Assembly (NCBI GenBank): GCA_049509915.1
Contig: JBEKZL010000363.1
Coordinates: forward strand, 1-10,584
Length of the DNA: 10,584 nt
From: JBEKYD01 sp049509915
GTDB lineage: Bacteria; Acidobacteriota; Terriglobia; Bryobacterales; Bryobacteraceae
Direction: 5' to 3'
In this document: positions 1 through 5,751 of the stretch, piece by piece
Numbering within the stretch: the stretch's first letter is position 1
Layout of the letters: each line of letters begins with the position of its first letter
Notes under the pieces: model-generated
The model's input: only the letters and a program-made list of their open reading frames with translations
Told to the model about the DNA's origin: nothing
The model's database searches: none
Position numbers and translations under genes: made by a program

Positions 1-1
1 G

Positions 2-256
2 AAGCTACTTGCCGATCCGGAGGTCACCGCTAAATCCGTGGAGCGCACGGCAGAGGCTATCGGAGAGAATATCGCGGACGGCGAGCAGCACGAGATGCAG
101 CGGACCGTGCAACTGGACCTACCCATCGTGTTGGCCCCAGCCGTTCCGATTCTGTATGTGCAAATGGACGGGACGGGAATCCCCGTGGTGGCGAAAGAAA
201 CCGTGGGCCGACAGGGCAAGGCCGAAGGCCAGCCGTCTCAAGCTCGCCAACGTTAA
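2..256 (+). pseudogene. ISKra4-type transposase fragment (5'- and 3'-truncated)
   Basis: Read in the frame starting at base 2, this encodes 84 residues beginning KLLADPEVTAKSVERTAEAI, open to the window edge. The pattern of L-DPEVTAKSVER-AEAIG-I followed by PILYVQMDGTGIPVV and a KETVGRQGK stretch is what I recognise from ISKra4-family transposases, where the Asp of MDGTG (bases 167-169) is the expected first acidic residue of the DDE site. After GQPSQARQR the frame hits TAA at 254-256. In the next frame the sequence continues as SRLKLANV, resembling the R-x-VKL segment that normally follows, so a frameshift near 235-250 is likely. The remaining catalytic region is absent downstream, so this is a dead fragment. 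The family call rests on remembered motifs, not an alignment. Confidence 0.72.
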
Positions 257-470
257 TTATAAGAGGGCACTCTTTCTATTTCAGACTCCAATCACCTGTT
301 TTGGACAATAGTGACCCCGATCAGCCTTCATTTGGATAACCCCATAGAAGCCGGGCTAATAACCTGGTGTAGTGTGCCGGTGGTGGGCTGCGACACGACG
401 GTGAAGAATCCAGGCTAACCAGTCACTGCAGGACTCTTCCCTGTCCTCGGATAACCAGCGGGGTCTCACC
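257..470. other. Gene-free stretch between two IS remnants
   Basis: No convincing coding sequence is visible here. Two imperfect short repeats, GTTTTGGACAA at 298-308 and ATTTGGATAA at 330-339, each lie just before a run of CCCC. Such spaced TGGACAA-type repeats can occur at IS21-like element ends, but the match is too weak to assign. The stretch is best read as degraded mobile-element or scar DNA. Confidence 0.4.
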
Positions 471-693
471 AGTTGGAGCCAGTCCCTGGCTATGCTGTTT
501 TGCCAGGTGGGACGGGCGCATTCGTTGCGCGAGATTTGCGGTGGTCTGGCGTGCTGCCAGGAACTTGTGGCGAGCCAGGGCGGAAGAAGTTCCGTTTCAA
601 AAACAAGCTGATGAGTTCGGGGGCATCATCGATCTGCCGATGAGCATGTTCGACCGGGCATGCGCCAATATGTCAGCCGATCGGCGGTATTGA
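471..693 (+). pseudogene. IS4-family (DUF4372-type) transposase remnant, multiply frameshifted
   Basis: Three short blocks in three frames match successive parts of an IS4-type transposase. Bases 471-569 read SWSQSLAMLFCQVGRAHSLR then EICGGLACCQELV, the usual N-terminal block (W-x-Q-x-x-AMLFCQ-GRA-SLREICGGL). Bases 581-616 read RKKFRFKNKLMS, and bases 625-693 read IIDLPMSMFDRACANMSADR and end at TGA, matching the later FRFKNKL and IDL-SMFD blocks. The many residues that should lie between the first two blocks are deleted, and the Asp expected just before IDL is lost at the frame change. It cannot encode a working transposase. No inverted terminal repeats or target duplication could be defined. 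Confidence 0.68.
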
Positions 694-788
694 GCCGTGG
701 CCGCGGTAACCCAGCCGAAGTTGCTGAATTTACTATGTGAACGAGTTTTGGCTACAGACACCTATCGATGGCCTACATCCAATTGATG

Positions 789-2879
789 TTACCAGCGAAA
801 ATCGCGCACTAGCATCAGCCCGCTCTCGTTATCGGTCGGCGCCACCCATACCAGGAAGCGGGCGCGAGGGTTCACGGCCAAAGCCGGCAAATCGCGGGCG
901 ACGGGTGCGGGGATCTGGGCAAACCTGACCTGTGACCCGGTCCTCGTATCGAAACGGTTCACCGGGATCGTGGAGGGCGTGGCGCGATCGAAATCCAGGT
1001 AGTAGATGCAGTTTCCGGAAAGCACCCAGGAGTTGTGCCAGGCGGATTCGAGTACCGGCTTTTCATCGCCTCCATCCGGCGGCACACTCCATATTCCCCG
1101 CTGGCTGCGCTCCTTGGCATAGAACAGGCGTCTACCATCGGCGGACTCGAAAGCCTGGTAGCCACCGTTCTTGGTGACCTGTTTCGGATCAGTGCCATCT
1201 GCGCGCATCTTCCAGATCTGGCGGGCGCCCGAGCGGTCCGACATGAAATAGATCCATCGGCCGTCATGCGACCAACTGGGCTGTGCATCCGCCGTCTGCT
1301 GGTTGGTCACGCGAATCACCTTTCCCCCGTCCGCGGGGACGGTATAGACGTCGCGGTTGCCCCGCGCGGTGGCGTCGAAGGCAATCGTCTTCCCATCTGG
1401 CGACCACACCGGCGAGGACGCACCCAGCCCGCTCTCAAAGAACGTTAGCTGGCGCGGGTTCAAACCGCTGGCCTCGCAAACCCAGATCTGCTCCATGCCG
1501 GTGCGCCCCGATGAAAATGCCAGCCGCGTGCCATCGGGAGAGAGGCTGGGTCCGTGATCCGCCAAAGTGGACCTGGTAACCGGCACGGGAACGGCTGGCC
1601 CACTTCCTCCGATCGACATGCCGACAATATCGGTGTCGCGCGCAGCCCGCGCGAAAGCCAATTGGTTGCGCCCGTCGGCCCGGCGAAAAGAGATGGAGGG
1701 CTGGCGCGCGCTCTCATCGGAAGTTGCCACGCGGACCGGGGTCCGGACGCCCGACCCATGGGCTGGCACTCGAAACAAACCGTGAGCCGAATCGAAAATC
1801 AAGAAGCGGCCGTCGGGGGTCCAGGCCACGCCGCGGATTGGCTCGCCCAAGGTCGTTAGCCGCCGCGGGATGCCCCCGGCCGCCGGAACCGCGTATACGT
1901 CGCTGATCGTGGTGTCCGTCCGGACGAACGCAACCTCTTTTCCATCCCATGAGAATTCCGGGAATTCATCTTTGGCAGGGGAAGTGGAATGGGTCACCCA
2001 TCGGCTGCGGGCAGTCGCCAGAGTGAGAAGCGCGATACCGGTCGATCCAATCTGGGGGTCCTGAGCGCAGATGGCCAACAGCGTGCCATCGGGACTCCAA
2101 GCAACGCCGGATCCCGCCACATCGACGATCTTCTTCTCGTCTCCGCCACCTGATGGAACGATGAAAACAGCCCCACTCCGGAGAAAAGCGATCTGCCCGC
2201 CATCCGGCGACCAGGCTGGGTAGTCGTCCGCCGCGGGGTTGCTGGTGAGGCGCATGGGGGCGGCGTCATCGATGTCGCGGACGTAAATATCAAGATTGTC
2301 TCCGGCCTGGCCGGTCCAGGCAAACGCGAAGCGGCGGCCGTCGGGCGAGAGATTGGGGGAGCGCTGGGTGCCCGGATAGCTGGTCAGCGGCGCCACGCTC
2401 AACAGTGGCGCCGGGCCTTTTGAAGCACTGGAACCTTCCAGCCACCAGAGCCACAGGGCAGCCACCACCGCGACGACCGCCAATGCCGCGGCGGCCGCGT
2501 AAGTCTTTGCCTGAGACCGGGAAGGCGGCTTCTCGTCGGACACTCGAGCGACCGGTGCGATGAAACGATAGCCACGGCCGGGGATAGTAGCTACAAATCG
2601 CGGGCTGATGGCGGAGTCCCCCAAGGCATCGCGCAGTTTACGGACCGCAGTGTGAAGGCCATCATCGTAGTTGACGACCGTATTACCCCAAAGCTCCCGG
2701 CGAAGGTGATCATGGCTAACCACCTCGCCCGGCGATTCGAGCAGTATGCCCAAAAGTCGCAACGGCAGTCCCTGAAGCTTCAGGTCTCTGCCTTGTTTGC
2801 GGAGTTGAAGGGAGGCTGCGTCGAACTCGAACAAGCCGAAAGTGACCTTGGCAGTCCGCGGAATCTTGCTGGCTTCCAT
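789..2879 (-). CDS. Membrane-anchored winged-helix regulator with PD40/TolB-like propeller sensor domain
   Basis: This 696-residue protein has a CadC/ToxR-like layout. Residues 11-108 form an OmpR/PhoB-type winged helix (FGLFEFD, the LLGILLESPGEVVSHDHLRR segment, LWG, VRKLRDALGD, and the closing ATIPGRGYRF). Residues about 127-147 are one hydrophobic membrane helix. From about 158 to the end there are at least eight PD40-like repeats of the form SPDG-x-x-(I/L)AF (near residues 177, 223, 261, 310, 353, 447, 492 and 536), enough for one large or two smaller beta-propellers, expected outside the cytoplasm. Such proteins are one-component regulators: the N-terminus binds DNA and the propeller senses a ligand or partner. 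It is divergent from the plus-strand enzyme run, which makes it the likely regulator (inference). The ATG at 2879 was chosen; in-frame GTG codons at 2897 and 2894 would add up to six residues, and none of these starts has a good Shine-Dalgarno. No lesion is visible. Confidence 0.88.
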   Translation of the reverse strand: MEASKIPRTAKVTFGLFEFDAASLQLRKQGRDLKLQGLPLRLLGILLESPGEVVSHDHLRRELWGNTVVNYDDGLHTAVRKLRDALGDSAISPRFVATIPGRGYRFIAPVARVSDEKPPSRSQAKTYAAAAALAVVAVVAALWLWWLEGSSASKGPAPLLSVAPLTSYPGTQRSPNLSPDGRRFAFAWTGQAGDNLDIYVRDIDDAAPMRLTSNPAADDYPAWSPDGGQIAFLRSGAVFIVPSGGGDEKKIVDVAGSGVAWSPDGTLLAICAQDPQIGSTGIALLTLATARSRWVTHSTSPAKDEFPEFSWDGKEVAFVRTDTTISDVYAVPAAGGIPRRLTTLGEPIRGVAWTPDGRFLIFDSAHGLFRVPAHGSGVRTPVRVATSDESARQPSISFRRADGRNQLAFARAARDTDIVGMSIGGSGPAVPVPVTRSTLADHGPSLSPDGTRLAFSSGRTGMEQIWVCEASGLNPRQLTFFESGLGASSPVWSPDGKTIAFDATARGNRDVYTVPADGGKVIRVTNQQTADAQPSWSHDGRWIYFMSDRSGARQIWKMRADGTDPKQVTKNGGYQAFESADGRRLFYAKERSQRGIWSVPPDGGDEKPVLESAWHNSWVLSGNCIYYLDFDRATPSTIPVNRFDTRTGSQVRFAQIPAPVARDLPALAVNPRARFLVWVAPTDNESGLMLVRDFRW
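2388..2413. repeat. Perfect 9-bp inverted repeat inside the regulator gene
   Basis: CGGCGCCAC at 2388-2396 and GTGGCGCCG at 2405-2413 are perfect reverse complements around an 8-base loop. In the mRNA they would form a very GC-rich hairpin. It encodes residues about 157-164 (APLLSVAP), just past the membrane helix. It may be chance in GC-rich DNA, or may slow ribosomes as the helix inserts. Confidence 0.5.
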
Positions 2880-3099
2880 ACCGAAACGGCCCACCACCGG
2901 GTGGCCAACTGAACTCTAGCACGGGTCTCTGGGGCCCGCAAGGAGCCCACATGGCACGCCGAGGCAGTTCATGCGTGGTGCTATCTCATTGTTTTCAATA
3001 GGAATACGCGGTCAGACGGCAACGCTCGACGATTCGGGCAGAGTTCAGGCCCCCTCGAGGATGAAGCGGATTATTCTGATTGGAAATTCCCATGTTCCT

Positions 3100-3119
3100 C
3101 GTTGTTCGTTTCGACAACG
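3100..3119. repeat. Inverted repeat in the operon leader/operator region
   Basis: CGTTGT (3100-3105) pairs with ACAACG (3114-3119), and CG/CG pairs continue inward around a TTT loop with a single bulged T at 3106, giving an 8-bp arm. It is followed directly by the near-palindrome AGGCCCGGGAGCCT at 3121-3134. It could be an operator for a dimeric regulator or a leader hairpin. Confidence 0.4.
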
Positions 3120-3136
3120 GAGGCCCGGGAGCCTGC

Positions 3137-3181
3137 ATACGCCCCCCACCCCCGACTGCGCTTCGGCTATCGGGAGCGTAT
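3137..3181 (+). promoter_or_regulatory. Candidate 5'-leader hairpin with UUCG tetraloop
   Basis: ATACGC (3137-3142) pairs with GCGTAT (3176-3181), CCCGA (3151-3155) pairs with TCGGG (3170-3174), and the tip is GC-UUCG-GC (3160-3167), a stable tetraloop. A C-rich asymmetric internal loop lies on the 5' side. The structure ends 14 bases before the AAGGA ribosome-binding sequence of the RraA-like gene. It is not followed by a T-run, so it is not an intrinsic terminator. A role in mRNA stability or translation control is possible but unproven. Confidence 0.4.
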
Positions 3182-3195
3182 CGGCTGTTGAAATC

Positions 3196-3200
3196 AAGGA
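3196..3200 (+). promoter_or_regulatory. Ribosome-binding site fixing the RraA-like start
   Basis: AAGGA lies 8 bases before GTG at 3209. This supports the GTG over the in-frame TTG at 3080 and ATG at 3092, which have no such sequence and would put about 40 residues in front of the signal peptide. Confidence 0.65.
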
Positions 3201-3208
3201 TTACTACC

Positions 3209-4228
3209 GTGCCGAAATCGTACATACGCAATTTGATCGTCTATTTTCCAGTCGAACGGCTCCGGTCCCTGGCAGCCGGGTTACTTGCAGGACTCTTGGT
3301 CTCGCCGCCGGCCTGGTGCCAGGCATATGTGCCGTCATCGTGGGGAAGGGTGTTCACCATGACCCGCGAACAGTTGATGAAATACACGGCCAAGAGTCCT
3401 TACGAGCGCTTTCCGGACGGACGGCCGAGAGTGCCGGATGCTCTTCTCGAGAAATTGCAGGACATGTCCTCGGAAGAAATCAACCTCTCCCACAGCTGGT
3501 ACCCCAACCAGTTTGTGGACGGCCTGCAGGTTCTGCATCCGGAAAAGAAGCTGATAGGCCGGGCCGTCACGATGCAACTGATGCCTCTGCGGCCCGACAT
3601 TACGGAAGTGGACGCGGCGGAGTGGAAGGCGCAGGGAAACCAGCGTCCGCGCGACCACCAGAACGCTCTTGACCTGCTCCAGAAGGGGGACGTGATCGTG
3701 GTTGACGTCTATGGCAGCGTCAGCGCGGGCGGCGTGATCGGCGACAACCTGGCCTATTACATCATGAAGGCCACCGGCGCCGGCTTTGTCATCGACGGGG
3801 CCATCCGCGATCTGGACGGCATCTCGCCGCTCCACGATCTGGCCGGATACTACCGGGGAGCCACGCCTCCCGCCATCCACAGCGTCATGGTGACGGGGAT
3901 CAACATTCCCGTTCGGATCGGCGGGGCCACGGTGATGCCGGGCGACGTGGTGTTCGGCGACAAGGAGGGCGTCTCCTTTATCCCGCCGCACCTGGTACAG
4001 GGAATTGTGGATGAGGCGCAGGTCACGCACGTTCACGACGAGTGGACCAAGAAGAAGTTCGACGAGGGCAAGTACAAGTCGACCGAGATCTACAGCAGGC
4101 CGCGAGATCCAGCATTGATCAAGGAATACCAGGACTATCTCAAGGAGAAGCTCGGTCCCAAGGCATACGAGGAGTATTTGAAGCGGCAATCGGCACCAGC
4201 GCCGGTCCAGACAGGTCCAGGCCGGTAG
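3209..4228 (+). CDS. Secreted RraA-like (HMG/CHA aldolase-type) protein with C-terminal extension
   Basis: From the GTG start this is 339 residues. Residues about 1-39 are a Sec signal peptide: a basic start, hydrophobic SLAAGLLAGLLV, and probable cleavage after PPAWCQA. The core, about 85-265, has the RraA/dimethylmenaquinone-methyltransferase-like fold pattern: GRAVTMQ, LQKGDVIVVDVYGSVSAGG, GGVIGDN (174-180), VIDGAIRD with the Arg-Asp pair R200-D201, then PVRIGGATVMPGDVVFGDKEG. In the aldolase members this Arg-Asp pair binds substrate and metal, and the enzymes cleave 4-hydroxy-2-oxo acids to pyruvate; RraA itself is a non-catalytic RNase E inhibitor, unlikely for an exported protein. A charged, mostly helical tail of about 70 residues (EWTKKKFDEGKYKS through EYLKRQ) exceeds the usual 160-230-residue family length. 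It is the first gene of the plus-strand run, 48 bp before the enolase-superfamily gene. The exact substrate is unknown. Confidence 0.85.
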   Translation: MPKSYIRNLIVYFPVERLRSLAAGLLAGLLVSPPAWCQAYVPSSWGRVFTMTREQLMKYTAKSPYERFPDGRPRVPDALLEKLQDMSSEEINLSHSWYPNQFVDGLQVLHPEKKLIGRAVTMQLMPLRPDITEVDAAEWKAQGNQRPRDHQNALDLLQKGDVIVVDVYGSVSAGGVIGDNLAYYIMKATGAGFVIDGAIRDLDGISPLHDLAGYYRGATPPAIHSVMVTGINIPVRIGGATVMPGDVVFGDKEGVSFIPPHLVQGIVDEAQVTHVHDEWTKKKFDEGKYKSTEIYSRPRDPALIKEYQDYLKEKLGPKAYEEYLKRQSAPAPVQTGPGR

Positions 4229-4276
4229 CTTGGCTGAGCAGGTTCAGAAGGCTGTCCAATTTTAGGGAGAATTGCA

Positions 4277-5742
4277 ATGTTCAATGAAAAATCGGGTGTG
4301 TCGCGCAGGACATTTCTCACCACTTCGACATCCGCTTCGGCGGCGGTTGCTTCGGGGAGTCTCGCCACCAATGCGGATCTGGAGCAGATCTCCGGCAATG
4401 TGAATACGAGGTCGGGGCCCTCGGCTTTGAGGATCACCGACATGCGCATTGCGCATTCGGACCGATCCATGCTCATGCGCCTCGATACCAACTCGATACC
4501 AATCAAGGCATTTCCGGATATGGCGAGATCCGGTACGATTGCAGCAAAGCGCACGGCCTGATGTTGAAGAGTCGAATTATCGGAATGAACCCGTGTAATG
4601 TCGCGGAGATATTCCGGAAGATCAAGAAGCACGGCGGGTTTGGCTGTGATGGCGGCGGGGTTTCCGGTATAGAGGTAGCGTGCTGGGACCTGGCCGGCAA
4701 GGCTTGGGGAGTGCCCGTGTGGCAGATGCTCGGCGGCAAGATGCGCGACCGCGTCCGCCTGTATTGCGATACCACCAGTAGGCCCACCGGAGAAACGATG
4801 GGTAACCATTTGAAAGAACGGATCGCGGCCGGTTGGACCTTCTGCAAGATGGACCTGCGTCCCGGCGGCGAAGACGAGGTCACCCACACGCATGGAAGCA
4901 CCGCGGGAATGTTCACCGGCCCGGCGCCCGACCCGACGGCGAACCGGCCGGTGTGGGGAGGCTTCGCTGATGGGGCAGGTGCGCCGCCGCCCAATATGAA
5001 GATCCCGATGGGCGCCTATAACCCCTACGGCGAGCACTTGTTCACCTCGACGTTTTTCACGGACAAAGCATTGGATTGGCTGGCGGACTATTGTGAAACC
5101 GTGCGCAGTATTGTCGGTTATGAAATTCCGATTGCCACGGACCACCTCGGTCACCTTCCCATCGAGGCCTTTATTAAGTACGCGCGGAGACTGGATAAGT
5201 ACAACCTGGCCTGGTACGAAGACGTGGTGCCGTGGTTCTACCCCGATCAACTCCGAAGACTCAAGGACGCCTGCACGACGCCGCTCTGCACCGGCGAGGA
5301 CGTTTACCTGGCCGACGGCTTCAAGGACCTGTTTGAAAAGCAGGCAATCTCGATCGTGCACCCGGATCTCGCCAACGTGGGCGGTATTCTCGAAACGAAA
5401 AAAACGATCGATCTGGCCACGCAACACGGTATGGCATCCTGCATTCACAATAACAACGGCCCGATCACTTTGATGGCCAGCGTGCATGCCGCCGCCGCCG
5501 GCGACCAGTTTCTGGCATGTGAGTATCACACGGCCGACGTTCCACATTTCCTCGACCGGATCAGAAGGACGGACAGGCCGCACGATCCGATCATCGACAG
5601 GGGCTATGTCACGGTACCGAACGGACCGGGACTGGGCATTGAGATCAACATGGACGTTCTCAAGGCAAATCTGCACGAAGGCGGATTGTTCGAGCCCACC
5701 ACGGAGTGGAACAACGAGACGTCGTTCGATGGCCATATGTGA
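4277..5742 (+). pseudogene. Tat-exported enolase-superfamily (mandelate racemase/dehydratase-like) gene, split by an 11-bp duplication
   Basis: AGGGAGA at 4264-4270 precedes ATG 4277. The first frame gives a twin-arginine signal (SRRTFL at residues 9-14, then an Ala/Ser-rich stretch) and the start of the capping domain (LRITDMRIAHSDR), then shifts at an 11-bp tandem duplication (4481-4502) and stops at TGA 4559-4561. The other frame continues as TNQGISGYGEIR and runs intact to 5742. Removing one repeat copy restores a 484-residue protein. Numbered from the ATG at 4561, barrel residues match the mandelate racemase subgroup: K96-x-D98 (position of KxK), metal ligands D194, E220 and E246, and the D269-H296 dyad. 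K-x-D instead of KxK suggests an acid-sugar dehydratase rather than a racemase (inference). Residues about 103-150 form a long His/Gly/Pro-rich insertion. Active-site residues all remain, so the lesion may be recent, reversible or an assembly error. It ends 9 bp before the first glycosidase. Confidence 0.85.
4481..4502 (+). repeat. 11-bp tandem direct duplication causing a frameshift
   Basis: CTCGATACCAA occurs at 4481-4491 and again, identical and adjacent, at 4492-4502. The unit encodes LDT(N) of the capping domain. Because 11 is not a multiple of three, the second copy throws the enolase-superfamily gene out of frame. With one copy the codons read MRLDTNQGISGYGE, the expected family sequence. 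Confidence 0.92.
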
Positions 5743-5751
5743 GGATCAGCG

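Larger units (their letters stand above)
2880..3208. promoter_or_regulatory. Divergent intergenic region with leader of the enzyme operon
   Basis: This stretch separates the minus-strand regulator from the plus-strand RraA-like gene and must hold the promoters of both. No sigma-70 -35/-10 pair with good spacing could be assigned on either strand. It contains several inverted repeats (ATTG-TTTT-CAAT at 2988-2999, and those at 3100-3119, 3121-3134 and 3137-3181). The part from 3080 onward happens to be open in the frame of the downstream gene, but its predicted residues do not look like protein. Confidence 0.55.

Noticed and set aside
737..928. Short plus-strand open frame overlapping the 3' end of the regulator gene
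   Set aside because: It overlaps the conserved C-terminus of the regulator, has no ribosome-binding site and encodes a low-complexity Arg/Pro/Ser-rich product.
3080..3208. N-terminal extension of the RraA-like protein from TTG 3080 or ATG 3092
   Set aside because: The extension is Pro/Arg-rich, would bury the signal peptide, and has no ribosome-binding site, whereas GTG 3209 has AAGGA at the right distance.
3335..4189. Minus-strand open frame of 284 codons opposite the RraA-like gene
   Set aside because: Antisense shadow without motifs; the plus strand clearly carries the RraA-like pattern.
4277..4561. A stand-alone 94-residue Tat-signal protein
   Set aside because: Its last 23 or so residues are out-of-frame readings of the enolase-superfamily capping domain after the 11-bp duplication; it is the broken N-terminus of that gene.
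4135..5736. Long minus-strand open frame of 533 codons opposite the enolase-superfamily gene
   Set aside because: It is a high-GC antisense shadow: the plus strand encodes recognisable catalytic motifs throughout, and the minus-strand product shows no domain, no signal and no ribosome-binding site.
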